Both the position numbers and the translations under genes were made by a program. A stretch of 64,000 nt of DNA from Marisa cornuarietis (lineage: Eukaryota > Mollusca > Gastropoda > Architaenioglossa > Ampullariidae), in NCBI GenBank assembly GCA_004794655.1, contig SMMW01000592.1, positions 1,896,001 through 1,960,000 on the forward strand. The letters run 5' to 3'. Positions within the stretch are counted from its first letter, which is position 1; every line of letters starts with the position of its first letter. Below are positions 22,430 to 34,811 of the stretch, in pieces. The notes beneath the pieces were generated by a model. That model saw only the letters and a program-made list of their open reading frames with translations. It had not been told where the DNA came from and made no database searches.

Positions 22430-24185
22430 TCAAGGAACGTCACCAGCATCCCTTTCCCCTCCCTCCCAATCCATTCTTACCCCAACATTCAATCTTCTTC
22501 CCCCTCTCCCCGGCTGTATTATTTATTTTTTATTTTCTAAGGACTTTTCATAAACGTGGTTTCTACAGTGCTTCTTTAGGACAGTAGCATTTTATAGTCA
22601 TTTACTTACGAGCAGCTGGGTTCGAGTAATTTTTGTTTTTGGTGATTTTTAAAAGCTTTATTATTATGATTACTATTCCTTTCTTTTTGGAGCATCTTTA
22701 TCGCTTATAAAAGTTGTGAAATGTGTTAGGAAGTGTTTGACTTTGAGACCCGAGCTTGATTCAGATTGTAGATCACTCTTTAAAAAAAAGTTTTTTTGAA
22801 TGTTATTTATGAACCAAATGTGTATAGCAGAACCAGGTTTTGTTCCTTTCTCCTCGACTTTCATATTTTAAATGTGTTGAATATGTCCTGATGCTTACCT
22901 GGGAACAGCTTTTGAATGGGGGAAAATCAAAGGTCATTCCATGGGTTCACAAAGGGATGCAATCAGACAGGGTCTCGGCGTCAAATTCCTTGTCTATAAA
23001 GCAAAAAATAAGTAAATAAATACTTCGACACTTAAAGCTAATTGTCGTAGCAATGTGTCCCGTTATGTATATATTTTATTTTTAGAAAAAAAAGCGGCTA
23101 CGTGTAGGCTATAGCTATTCATAGAAAAATCCACATCCGGACTGCACTTTGTTTACGCGTAGTAACACATACGCACGAGCGCGTACACACACGTCACTTC
23201 CCGTATTCGCCAAAACAAGCAAAAATGTTTTCCTTCTAATCCTTCTTACCTCCTTCCGTTTCAGCGTCCCCACTTCTCCTAGGTTTTTTTTCTGCCCTTT
23301 ACTCCCATAGTACAACTCTACCCCTCAACCCCATGGCCCCCCACCCCCCTCCTGCCCTTGTTTTGCTGTCCCGCTGAGTCGCACCTGCCGAGTGTGATTG
23401 GTCCCGCGGGTTATCTCCCTGAACTTGCACGGCATTAAACGAGTGTTTGCTGAGCACGAGTGTTCCTGCCTTGTCATCTCGATAGCAGATTGTGCTGGCG
23501 TAGTATTATTATGTTACTGTCGTTATGGCTGCTATTGTGCTCTTTAACGTCGTGGTTGAGGTGGCGATGGTGGTGAAGATGGTGACGTATGTGTGAAGGC
23601 GGTGAGGTGACTGTTGCGAGTGACAGCGTTCAGCTTTAGGTTATTACGCAGCTAATTGCACGAGGTCTGAAAACTACGTGAGAGGAAAAAGCGCGCGGGT
23701 GTACACACACGCACACACTCACAGAAACACAGATAAGGTGCAGTGGGCTGTGAGACATGTGCGCTAACCTTTACGTATATATAGAGCGATCAGCGCACTC
23801 ACCTGCCAACCTGTATTGCCACACTAATGGTAATGGCTTATGACAAATTGGTGTCCCCCTCTGTGTATGTCATTGATTCCCACCCTTAGAGAAATGTTGT
23901 GCCTGCTGTGTACATGCGAAAGCTTTCAAACCTTTCGGCTTCACAGTCGATGGAGGCCTTTTCTTCTTTTCTCTCTTTCTCTTTCTTTTGAATGTGTTAG
24001 TGTGTTTGTAAGCGCGTTTAGTTTTACATCTCTCTGTAGTCAGCTGCATATCAAGTGCTTGTTATGCGGGACTTAATAACGGAGGAGAGCTGGGAGGAAA
24101 CACGGTCAGCATTGTACTTACGCGACATGTATTTGCACGTCTTGTCTGCTTGACGACGCAAGTCTGTTGGTTGGCTGGCTGCTTT
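22430..24185. other. Intergenic / possible 3' UTR of the SKICH gene
   Basis: AT-rich with an AATAAA-type signal near 23015 (GTAAATAAATACTT) that could end the SKICH transcript. A TATATATAG with a following TCAGCGC lies at about 23776-23795 and resembles a core promoter, but no gene start follows that I can support. Confidence 0.4.
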
Positions 24186-24189
24186 AACG

Positions 24190-24392
24190 GGAAAGTGCTT
24201 CCACCTAGAGGTGATTTCGCTTTATGATAGGAGAGGGAGGTGGGAGGGAACCAGAGAAAACCCCCGGTGGCCGGTGCTGCGAACAGTTGTCACTTACAGA
24301 GAGTGTCACGAGACGAGATTTGCACCCAGGGCCTCTCTCTGCAGTGGTGACAAGTGAGGGCTTTAACCTCTACACTACCGGGTGTCCGTAAA
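24190..24392 (-). repeat. tRNA-derived SINE, family B
   Basis: On the minus strand: A-box region GGTAGTGTAGAGGTTAAAGC, then CTCACTTGTCAC, a B-box-like GGTGCAAATCTCGTCTC, GACACTCTCTGTAAGTGA, a CCGG...TTTTCTC segment, CTCCCAC repeats and AAATCACCTCTAGGTGGA. The same order occurs on the plus strand at 38278-38518, so these are two copies of one SINE family in opposite orientation. Confidence 0.75.
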
Positions 24393-24881
24393 GCAAGTCT
24401 GACACCGTTAGCCACGTGATGGCGAGAGAACATAATTTCATGAGTTGAGTGCGCATCACACAGCGGATGTCACGCCCCCGAGTACGTCACACGACGGATG
24501 AGTCACGCTCCCAATCCCTGAGTATGTCAGACGATGGATGTCAGGCTGCTGCCTACGTGACGGCGAAAGCTACTGTAGCTGCGTAAACATGATACCTTTC
24601 ATTGTGTGCGAAGAAAGGTGAACAATAAAAAGATATAAAGCCATAGAAACACATACACTGATACACTGTTGCTAAATTAGCAATAAATCCTTCTGGGATG
24701 ATCAAAGTCATCGTTCCTCTCACCCTCTTTCCGTGTGTGTGTGTGAGTGTGTGAGTGTGTGCGCGCCTGTATTTTAATGTTTCTTGTTGGGGGTACCCAC
24801 ACCACAAAATTTACCTACTTTATGAAAAACTAAACATAAATCCTACTTAATTTATAAACGCCACTATCTTCTCTCTCCGGC

Positions 24882-25045
24882 AGTTCCGGTCGCGCAACAG
24901 TTAGCGACTGTCGCCAATACAGTAAGGATCAGCTGTCCAAGGTTCAGATCTCGTCTCAGACACGGTGTTCTATCTCTGCCTGTGGTCTCTGTTTACAGAG
25001 CTGACTGCTTTGGCCTTAGTTTCTGGCTCTGCGTAAAACAAATTC
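24882..25045 (+). repeat. tRNA-derived SINE, family A, copy 1
   Basis: Begins CCGGTCGCGCAACAGTTAGCG (A-box region), has GGTTCAGATCTCG (B box), then TCTCTGCCTGTGG, GTTTACAGAGCTGACTGC and ends CTGCGTAAAACA. The copy at 37349-37535 shares all these blocks. A GA run (25056-25072) follows it. Confidence 0.8.
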
Positions 25046-25554
25046 GCCCTGTGAAAGAGAGAGAGAGAGAGATCTTGCAAACACGTTTCAGTCAGCCTGT
25101 CGTAGAGTTTATTGTTCATTTTCTGCAAAATAATCTTTATTTCACGTGTCCTCCCTGACCTTTATTCGTGTTGCTTTCACGTGCCACTTTGTCTGATTGA
25201 TTTCACGGCAACCGCAGATTTCAGTAAATCTATAAGCTTTTTTCATAGCAGCAAAAATGTATATTGATGGAATAATAATAACAAATTTTTAGTGAAAAGC
25301 AAGGCACGTCCATTATGGGATAGAGATGACACGTACGAGTACATGAAGGGGCATACACGTATGCTTCTCGTCGGCTGTCCGAGGTCTAAATGAATGATTT
25401 TGGAGAATTATACATGCATGTGGCCTTACCTCAAGCTGAGGGTAGACCACTGCCAGTTCAATGCCGCCTGTTAATACGGGTACCGTTCTTCGACCATGTT
25501 GGCTCACACAACTGAAAAAAAAAAATCAACATTTCTACCTTAGTGTACAGTTCA

Positions 25555-25815
25555 GGGGCCAGTTGCACAACACATTTCTAATTTTAAACACTTTTAAGCC
25601 TGAAATCTATTTAGATAATTAGTTGAAAGTGCACACCACAATTTTAGAATTTTTAAAACTAAAACTGCTTTAAGTAAGATAAAGTTTTTTAAGTCTGATT
25701 TTCCGTCTTGTCAGTAAAATGTATGTTTTTCTGCAATGCATCAAAATGGCTAAGAAGAGATTTTGCTTCTTTAGAACAGTTTTAAGGTTTAGAAACATGA
25801 TGTGCAACTTGCCCC
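25555..25815 (+). mobile_element. MITE with GGGGCCAGTTGCACAACA ends, copy 1
   Basis: A 261-base AT-rich element whose ends are inverted repeats: it opens GGGGCCAGTTGCACAACA followed by TTTCTAA, and closes with the complement (TTAGAAAC...GTGCAACTTGCCCC). Two other copies lie at 44901-45165 and 60603-60877. No ORF. The size, TIRs and copy number fit a non-autonomous DNA transposon. I could not read a clear target-site duplication, so the superfamily is not assigned. Confidence 0.85.
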
Positions 25816-25844
25816 AGTCCTTGTATGCAGAAAATTCTCATTCA

Positions 25845-26190
25845 TGGGTTTCCCGATAGCCGGCTATCATACAAATGTCCAACATTTTTCTTTCATGGAT
25901 TTCCAAAGGATGAGCAAATGAAAAAGCTTTGGCTGGAAAGTTTCGTTTGGGTCTATGAGTTTATTTGTGCATGTGAAAGCATGACTGCGTGCTTAGTATG
26001 TACACAAGTTGTAAATGCCATGAAGTCTTCCACTAGGAGGAGGTATGTGTGTACTAAACAGTCATTATTATTAGCCTACTTTCACTGCACAACCACAAAC
26101 AGAAAATTGTGCAGTACGAAAGAAAAGTTTTGTTACTATATATAATATATACTCTGTCTCCTCTAGGAACTTTCAAATTATAAACGTATA
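25845..26190 (+). repeat. Dispersed repeat, copy 2, with THAP-like coding scrap
   Basis: The plus-strand partner of the repeat at 1-345. It lies 30 bases after a MITE copy. Its open frame (from 25825) reads SYKCPTFFFHGFPKDEQ then MKKLWLESF, close to the middle of a THAP domain (F-H-x-FPK-D-x-x-x-x-K-x-W). It then has several Cys residues (CACES, CLVCTQ) before a stop at 26145. The first THAP Cys pair is not clearly present. The two copies differ by substitutions and small indels and are inverted relative to each other. Confidence 0.6.
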
Positions 26191-26194
26191 TTTT

Positions 26195-27711
26195 ACAGAC
26201 TCCTAACAACTGTTTCGCTATGATTTTCATAGAATAAGAGTATATTTTTCGTGCACCTAGTTACGAAGACGGATTGTGGTGACTCAGAGAACAGCAGTGC
26301 CAGGCAGGCTGGGATTGTACACGACGCAAAAGTGTTAACACACTGTAGAGAATTAACAGCTTGAGAAAATAGAGCAAGCTAATTTTTAAATAGATACTTT
26401 TGTAAAGCCCGCAAAGGATGTTATAATCATCAAAATGGCCCTTGGAAGAAAAAAGGTTCCCCACCCCTGTTCTACAGCGGTCCCAACCTCCTTCCTCCCC
26501 CATCAAACTAAATCTCAGCTCTATATTAATACTAAATGTTTATTTATCGATGAACGAAGCCTGAGTGACTGCATCTATTTAACGCTCGGCGCTATATTTA
26601 TTGCTCTGGCCAAGACAAAACAAAAGATTGTACTTGCAGCCTCAAACTGAGTTATCAGAAGGTAACTGAAGCAAGCGCCTTTTCCGCGTGTGAAGTGCTC
26701 CCTACTGTGCACCCCGGTAAAAATATAGAAAAAGGATTTTTTTTTAATTTTTGGGTACTGCCTCTAGAACATGTTAGGATGTTTAAACATTTTTCTTTTT
26801 TTTAATTTACAACAGAGACATTATTTCTTTGCTTCTTACGAGGAAATCTGGTTTGGACTGTCACGTAACTTCGGCATAAACCTCAATTATTTGAAATAAC
26901 AGCGCGTTCACCAAGCGGGTAATCAACACTCAAGTACGTGTCTGTTCGCCAGTGTGGACTTCAAAGTTACAGGAGTTCTCAACACTAGCGAGAATTTGAA
27001 AAGGTAGATTGAGGTGGTAATGTGTTACACACACTTTAGTCACATACAAGATCCTCATCCCCCCGGCTTACCCGAATCCACGAAACTTCGAATACTGCGA
27101 ATAAAATGTTTATAGTCTTTGAATACGAGTAAATATCGCAGCTTATCTTTTTCTGTTCTTATTTCTCTTATTAAGAGAATAAATTACTTCTAACTCCTCT
27201 AATTCTAGGCACAGAACATCAATAGTTCTTCTAATAGTAATACTGGATATATATATATATATAATTTACACACACACACACACACACACTTTTTGTATTT
27301 TGACATCCATCGTGTGACTGATAATCTGTAGAGGTACGTATATAGTACACTTCTAATCCTTCTAACATTGGTGTGTTTTTATCCTTTTTTTTCTCACAAA
27401 ACAAGTCACAATCATTAGCCGATGTCAGTAGGTTTGTGTCATGAAATCGATCGAGTATCAGAAAACTGGGGTAGGTCGAGCTGTTAGTGAGCCTCATGGC
27501 TCGTGGGCACCAGTCAAGATTTCAAAAAGGTTAGACGTTTAGCTGACTGCTAATGACAAAACTGCCTGCACGCATTTGCCCGCGCGCTTGTATGCATGCT
27601 GATCGCACGCGCACTCTAAAACAAGATGTGGACGTTGTTGATACAAATTAGGGTGTGTGTGTGTGTGTAATGCAGAATTAAGTGGCTGCTTTTCTTTCCT
27701 GCCGCGTGCAG
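26195..27711. other. Intergenic, no gene recognised
   Basis: AT-rich sequence with an AT run (27247-27263) and a CA run (27269-27290). Short ORFs here show no domains. Confidence 0.5.
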
Positions 27712-27822
27712 ATCGATGTACAAACGCTCTCCGATATTCCTCTTCCTAAGCCTTCCCCCATCCGCGGGCACATCCGCGGGCACATCCCTCAACACCCACC
27801 ATCTCGAAGTCTCAGTCGTTGA
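27712..27822 (+). CDS. Candidate short exon, unassigned
   Basis: A convincing acceptor (GCTTTTCTTTCCTGCCGCGTGCAG) precedes 36 open codons ending in a stop at 27820-27822. The peptide is Pro/Ser/Arg-rich and includes a tandem repeat of RGHI caused by a 12-base direct duplication. An overlapping frame (27819-28094) is open for 91 codons. I cannot link either to another exon. It may be a terminal exon or a chance frame. Confidence 0.22.
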   Translation: MDVQTLSDIPLPKPSPIRGHIRGHIPQHPPSRSLSR

Positions 27823-29338
27823 AAAGTGAGCAGAGAGGCGTCCAGCACCAGGGGGGCCTGAAGCTGTCGGTGAGAGACAGGAAAGAACAACTGTTCGGCC
27901 GAAACCTGGGGTTCGGATCAAGCCGTTTGCACCGAAAACGGGTGGGGCTGGGAGGAGGAAAGGTTATCGGGCGTCACAGCCACCCCGTCAAACCAAAGTC
28001 GTACGCCACACTTGCCGAGAGCCGGAGGTGTTTCCCACGCCAAGACATCGCTATCAGTAAAATGGATGAGGCAACCGCAGAAGGAAAATTCTGACGCCAG
28101 ATACCCTATACCCCACACCACCTCCACCCAACAACTCCCTACCCTGCTGAGATTCCGACAACTGCTGACTCACTCTGGTCGGCTTCATGGTCGATCACCG
28201 CGGAGTCACGGGCTCTGCAAAGTGAGGGGAGGGGTAGGGGTGGAAATGGCGGGAGTGAATTGTGTCGCCATCGCTGACTGAGGAACGATGCCAGGGATTT
28301 ATGCGAATTGTGAACAGTTCTCAGCTCACGGGCGTGCTGACAGCCAGCACCACCTGCCTGATCTTTGAGCCACTAAAGCACAAGAGAGATCTTCAGATGT
28401 ACTATTTGCTTATTAATCGGGTGACGCCACACACACACACACACTCGCACGCACAATGAGATAAACCGCAGGCGTAAGCTCCGACTGTTGAGTCATGGAC
28501 TTGTTTTTACACGTTCGTGGTTGAGTGGTACAAAGCTTATATCGAGGGGTTTCTTTCGATACAGAAGAATAAAGTTCGCACTTTCTGCCTTTCAGTTTTA
28601 TACGCATCCAAGCCAGAAGGTTGTACATATTATAAACCATTTCTTGGAGTAAATATAATTCAAATATAAAACGATTGAATATAGCAACTCCTTGATGCTG
28701 AAAAGCTTCAAATCAATTTGCTTTAAATTCTGTATTATCTTTTAAAATTTTCTCGTCTGTATTGAGAAGAATGCTGCTAGGAAGGGAGTTCACCCCGCTC
28801 TCCGCCCCCAACTCCGTCATATCTTTCATTCAACCTTTTAATCTGGCTTGTACACACAAGCATAAATACAGGCTGAAAGAAGGAAGGCTGCAATGTAATA
28901 ACGTATCGATCATGCACTACTCTCTAACATTAAGGGTTTCGCGTCAACATTTAAAAAATCAGCTTTGCAATATTTCGAACCCGTCAATGTTTCAAGACTC
29001 CGCAATTGTTGTTGTTGTTGTCTTTGAAAGGGAAAGTGCTTCCACCGAAAGGCGATTTCGCACTGTGGAGGGGGGGGCAAGGGGGGAGCAGAGGGGGAAG
29101 CTGGAGGTGGTGGTGATAAGGAAGGAAGGGACCGGGAGAAGGGTTGTCGTTCTCTTTCGCCGCAGGTGTTGTTTACTGGTGTTGGTGCCCTCTGCCATCT
29201 GTAGTGCCGTGCTCTTATGTCCTGTAGGCCTGCCAAGTCCGCAGAGGTGGCGTACTCTCCAGGTTGCCGGATCTCTTAGGTTGCCCTATTTCTATATCCT
29301 AGACTTAGTTTGAGGACTTATTGAGATTTATGCTTGGC
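27823..29338. other. Intergenic, mixed repeats, no gene recognised
   Basis: Includes a CA run near 28430-28443 and a SINE-B-like scrap at 29027-29075. The 183-codon ORF at 28762-29313 crosses a GTT run and a G-rich stretch and has no domain; I do not accept it as a gene. Confidence 0.45.
29027..29075 (-). repeat. SINE family B 3' scrap
   Basis: GAAAGTGCTTCCACCGAAAG then GCGATTTCGC resembles the 3' end of the family B copy at 24190-24230. Only the terminal part is present. Confidence 0.45.
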
Positions 29339-29523
29339 CTTTTTTTTTTTTTAAAGCTCTGGTTATGAGAGACCATTGTTTCAAGTTGTTTTTATACTGA
29401 TTTGAAGAATAATGTTATGCTAGCAAGCTCATTTGTTCAGTTATATCCTAACCTATGGGTTTTTGTTTCAGTTATCAGAGTTTCCCAGGGGGAGGAGCTA
29501 TTTAGTCATACCCTTTTATCTGT

Positions 29524-32500
29524 TTATATGAGCTGAGCATGAGGGTGGCTTGTTACCATTGTTACTACTAATGACAGTATAGTATGCCACTGCTCTTTTG
29601 GTGGGTTAAGACAGTTGTTAATGTTCAGTGCCAGCCTATGTTTATTTAAGACCTGTCTTAATTCTTCTCTTTCTTCTTTGTTTTCATGACACTCCAAAAG
29701 CACATGTGGGGTGCTAAGCCTGTCCCCACATATGCATGTTATAGGGTCTTTGTATTTAATTAAATATTCTCCACTTAGCCTCATTCTAGTTATCTTAGAC
29801 TGGCGGGGCCTACTTGAATTAAAAAAAAAGTAGCGTATTACTGGGTTGGTCATCTACCAGTCTCCTAGTTCCTTTCCCTTCAGTTTTATATTTCTCCTGC
29901 CATCTTGTTTGTATTGCTGGTTTTATGGCTATTCTTCTCTCAGTTGGTGAAATAGAGATGTTTAGGGTGGTGACTTTAGGACTGCTACTCTGCTTTACAG
30001 CCAGTTTTGCTAGTTTGTCAGCTTTCTCGTTTCCTTTAATCCCAATATGGGAGGGGATCCAAAGGAACCTGACGTCTCCGTTTTCCTTGTTAATTTTATT
30101 TATGAGGGACAGTATCTCATATACAATGTCTATTCTGTTGGATGATTGGTTTTTAAGTGCCTGGAGTGCTGACAGGGAGTCCGATAGTATAAGGAATTGT
30201 CGTTGTTCAGTGTCTCTCAGTTTGAGTTGTGTCGTCTCAAGAGCTGTCTGTATAGCAGTCATCTCGGCTGTGAAGATTGACGTGTGGGTTGGGAGTTTGA
30301 TTGAAAGGGTCATGTTGTCAGGAGAATAGATTCCCAGCCCGGTTGCTTGCGCTTCAGGGTCGTGGGAGCCATCCGTATATATTTGTGTAAAGTCCTTGTA
30401 GGTGGTGCTCAGTTTGAGTTTGATCTCTGAGGTGATTTGGTATTGGTGGCTGCCTTTGTTGTATTTGGTGAGGTCAGTGTCTATTTGTGGTCGCGGAAGT
30501 GTCCAAGGTGGAGTTTGCATGTTGGTGTGTGGGTAGGGTGCTGTAATTGCCGTTTCTGCTCCTTTTGTGTTTTCTATATGTTGGGTGTGTTGTTGAATAG
30601 TGGGTTGTGGGGTGGGGCGGCCTGTTCTGTGTCTGTGGGGTTGTATGTGGATCTGTCGGACTGGGTGGTCGGTAGGGAGACACTGCGTCTTATAGTAGTA
30701 GGTGGCTGTCCTCTCCTTGATAATCAGGTCTATTGGTTTTTGTCCCGTCTCTGCCAATATCGACAGGTTTGGAGTGTGCAAAGGTACACCCAACACTACT
30801 TTTAATGCTCGGGCCTGGACTGACTGGAGTTTAGCTATGTGGTTTGACCTCAGGTGAACTAGGAGTGGGGCTGCATAAAGCAGCTTTGACATTACATGGG
30901 CTTGGTATAGGTTAAGAAGGGATTTTGGGTGGGTGCCCCAGTTGTTACCACTTACTACTCTCATTAGGTTAATTCCCTTTTTGGCAGCTTTCGTTATTTT
31001 ATCTACATAGGGGGACCAGTTAGTTTTATCCGAGAAAATTACTCCTAAGAATTGTACCTGGGAGCTATAGGTAATGGTTGTTTGGTTTAGTTTTAGTTTG
31101 GGATATTCCATCTTTTGGTTTGGTTTTTTAAATATTATCGCCTGGGTTTTGGGGGCTGATAATTTAAAGCCATTATATTTTAACCAGTTTGCTACTTCAT
31201 GGAGGTCCTCTTGGATCTTGTCAATTCCTATGATTTTAGGTATCTCGGGGTTGTTTGTTTTACGTATTTCTACTTTTCCTAGGAGGGAGGTGTCGTCTGC
31301 AAACTGTTTGACTTTTACGTGCTTTACACATTTGGGGAGGTCTGCGATCATTATGTTAAACAATAATGGACTGAGGACGCTCCCCTGGGGCACTCCATTA
31401 TCAAGCAGCACCTCTTTAGACGTCTGGTTTTCCACTCTTATTGCTATTTTCCTGTTTGACAGGAAGGATCGAACTAATTGGACGATTTTGTTTGGAGTGC
31501 CTATGCGGTAGAGTTTCTGGAGCAGACCTTCATGCCAGAGCATGTCGAAGGCTTTCTCAATGTCCAAGAACACTCCACACAGGTTCACTCTTTTTTCGGT
31601 ATGAGCGTTAATTATTTCCTGCTGTAAGGCTGTTATATGATCCATCGTACTACGTTTTTCCCTAAACCCACTCTGTTCTGGGGGTAGAATGTTGTTTACT
31701 TCGCAGTAGTAGTTTAATCTGCATTTGATTATTGTTTCAAACGTCTTGCCTAACTGCGAGGTGAGCGCTATTGGTCTGTAGCTAGCAGGGGATGTCTTTT
31801 CCTTACCTGGTTTGGGGATTGGGACCACTGTAGCCATTTTCCACATGCTGGGGAGTGAGCTTTTATCGAGAATTTCATTAAAAAGCTCTAAAATATGAAG
31901 TTTAGTTTTATGATGACATTTTTGCAGCATTTCGTAGGTGATGAGGTCTGGGCCTGGAGCTGATCCCGGCCTTTTAGTTGTTAGGGCCTGCTCAAGCTCT
32001 TCCTGAGTTATTTTTTCTGTTAATTTAAAAGGGTCCTGTTGGTTTAAAGGGGGTAGAAAGTCTCGTTCGGCCTGTTCCCTATGTAATTTGAAGTCCGGGT
32101 CTAGATTATAGTCTGCGCTAGCATCTTGGAATTGTTGCGCTAAGAGGTTAGCTTTTTCTTGGTTTGTTTCATACTTTAAACCATCTTTCAACAAGGTTGG
32201 CATTGTGGACCTGGGGCCCTGATTAAGATATTTTACCTTTTTCCAGCTGTCATTTAGGTTTGAATTTAAATCTAGAGATTCTGTAAACCTATGCCAGTCA
32301 TCTTTTTTAGCTTGTAGGATAGTGTTTTTTTGCTAAGGACCGTGACTTTTTGTATTCTAGTCTGTTTTCGATAGTTTTATTTTTCTTCCATATCTTTAGT
32401 TTATATTTTCTATTTCTAATTACCTTTTCACAGTCTTTATTCCACCATGCTTGGCCAGCATATTTATACTTGCTACCGTTGCCGTTTGGTGTTGCTGATT

Positions 32501-33353
32501 GGATAGCTTTCATGATACTGTTTGTCAGTTTGGCTGTCTTCGTATCTATGTCATCATCAGGGAGCCATACCTCACTCAGTAATGTTAGTGACTGGTATAG
32601 GTTCCAGTTAGTTTTTTTAGTATTAATTCTGAAGGTTTGAGGGTTTGGGTGATTTAGTTTGGTTTCTGGCATGGCAATCATGATTGGGAAGTGGTCACTC
32701 CCTAGGGTGTATTCTTCATAAACTTCCCATTTCAAGATATTTGCTAGTTCTGGGGTACATATTGATAGGTCTATGGCTGAGGTTGAGTCTGTAACGCCTT
32801 GGCAATAAACATGAGTGGGCTGACCATTATTTAATAAACACATATTCGAATTATCCATTGCTTCTTCTAACATTTTGCCTCCTTTGTCTGCTTTTGGTTT
32901 ATCCCTATCCCAGAGTGGGTTTTTAGCATTAAAGTCCCCTAGGATTAGAATGGCTGATAGGAAAACATTTGTTAGATCATCTACTGTGATTTTGCTGTAT
33001 TTGTACATGTTAGGGATGTATATGTTGGCTATTTTTAATTTTTTACCTGATGGTAAAGTGATTTCAGCTATGATTATCTCTAGTTCGGGGTTTAGTTGGT
33101 GGTTTACTTCTGTGACTATTAATTCGGTTTTAACATAGATAGCTACTCCTCCTCCTGTGAGTGGTTTAGGTCTCGACTTGTAGATAGGGGGGAATTTATA
33201 GCCTGGAATTGGAATTGGTTCTCGGGCGAAGTTTACTTCCTGTAGGGCTATTACATCTGGCAAACTATTTTTAATGAAGTTTAATAGCTCGTGTTTGTTA
33301 CTATTTAGTGTCCTGCAGTTCCACTGCATAAACTTCACCTGTTTGTTATCCAT
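29524..33353 (-). pseudogene. LINE ORF2: endonuclease, reverse transcriptase, RNase H (two frameshifts)
   Basis: Piece 1 (33353-32307) is the AP endonuclease: MQWNCRTLNSNK, IALQEVNFAREP, GGGVAIYVK, LGDFNAKNPLWD and GSDHFPIMI, the expected metal-binding and catalytic motifs in order. Piece 2 (32203-29819) carries the RT (SYRPIALTSQLGKTFE, QSGFREKRSTMDH, DIEKAFD, GVPQGSVLSPLLFN, KQFADDTSLL) and RNase H (IYTDGSHD, FTAEMTAIQTALE, LSDSLSALQALK, LWIPSHIGIKGNEKADKLA). Piece 3 (29853-29524) has the C-terminal CICGD...HVLLECH motif. Catalytic FADD and RNase H D-E-D-D residues are present. The frame shifts at an A7 run (minus strand, about 32324-32331) and a T9 run (about 29820-29829). The enzyme would nick the target, prime on it and copy the element RNA. 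Confidence 0.88.
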
Positions 33354-33354
33354 T

Positions 33355-34811
33355 TTAATATAGTAGTAAGTTCATCAGTCCTGACAGGGTTTGAAGCATA
33401 GTTATTAACACTGGCATTTCTTTTTCTTTTAGGTCTTCATTTCTTATAATCTTGCTGCTATATTCATTTATTTTCCCCATTAATGACATGACAACTGCGG
33501 AAAGATTGTCACAGGTCTCTGTGGTTTTTGTCGGGTCTGTTGTCGTTGGTGGGTGACTGTCTTGATCGGTGGTCATTGTATTTTCCGTTATTGTCTGGTT
33601 TTCTATGTTGTGGTCATTTACTAGCTCTGACGCGGCTTCTTCTATGGTCTGTGAGGCTGGGACAGGGTTTTCTGACCGGGAAGCTGTCTGAGGGGCCGGT
33701 GGAGGTGGGGTTTGTTGTTCTTTGAGGGGCTCCCTAGTGGGTGCTGTGTCCTTTCTGGACCAGTACTTTTCTTTTGACGTGTTTAGCGCTTCCCTGTATG
33801 ACATTTGGCCAGTTGCGCTGATCTGGCTGGCTTGCCTATGAATGACCCTACAAGGGCAGCCTCCATATCGAGCACTGTGGCCAGTGGTGCCACAGTTTAT
33901 GCAGGCAAAGTCCTTGTTGTTTTGGATTGTGCACGCTCTGGTGTCATGCCCTTCGCCGCATCGCCCACAAACCGCCTTGAGTTTGCAGTTAGTTGCAACG
34001 TGACCAAAGCCGTTACAGTTGTAACACTGCCGTTCGGTCTGATGAAACTGTTCAACTCTGTAAGTTTGGTAACCTATTTTTACTGATGTAGGCGTCTCGC
34101 TGTTTTGGAATTCGAGGAGGATCGCCTTACTTGGGGCAGATTTGTTGTCTTTGGTTCTAAAACTGAATCTTTTTAGCGCTCTAACTTTGGGGCCTTTGTC
34201 GCTCGCTAATAATTCGTTTATTTCGTCCAGGCTTTCGTCAAGTGGGATATTCTTCACTACACCTAGTCCTTTTTGTTGTCAGACTTTACAGAGATGTTTT
34301 GTCCTGGTTGATAACATGTTATTGCTAGACCTAGGAATATTTTAAGATTTGCTGCCTCTTCCTGTTGGCTTTTATTTGAGCAGCCAATGATTAGTTTGTT
34401 GGTCCTGGGATTTGGCCGTATCTCTGCGACCTCACCTATTTTTCTTTTAACTTCTGTGGTTAACTTGACAGGGCCAGCTGTTACGATTGCCCTGTTTTCT
34501 TTTTGAACTGGGGCAATTACTATGGGAAATCGTAGCTCAGGCACGTTCCCTTGTCCTTTGGGAGATTTTGTAGGGAGAAGTTTCCTTCTCCGATTTTTAC
34601 TTACTACGACTTGGAAGTCATCGTCCGAGTCTATATCAATGTGGTTGTCAAGATTGTGTTCGTCAGTCACGGTTGATAGTGAGTCGCTGCTTGTCTCACT
34701 GAGTAAAAAATCGTCTTCAAACTTCATGCTTTTTTTGGACAGGCTTCTGGTAATGATTTTTTCACTAGGTTTAGCTTTCCCTCTTTTGGTTTTCCGAGGG
34801 TGGTCCCCCAT
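33355..34811 (-). pseudogene. LINE ORF1: zinc-knuckle RNA-binding protein (one frameshift)
   Basis: The first piece (34811-34263) is Lys/Ser-rich with an acidic DIDSDDDFQ stretch. The second piece (34257-33355) holds three zinc knuckles: CYNCNGFGHVATNC, CGRCGEGHDTRAC and CINCGTTGHSARYGGC. A Pro/Thr-rich region and a hydrophobic C-terminus follow. The conserved segment before the knuckles spans the break, so the two pieces are one ORF of about 485 codons with a one-base shift in an A5 run near 34265-34270. ORF1 proteins of this class coat the element RNA and bring it to the target. Confidence 0.82.

Noticed and set aside
28762..29313. 183-codon plus-strand ORF
   Set aside because: It crosses a GTT run, a G-rich run and a SINE scrap. 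No domain, no splice sites, no coding-like codon use.
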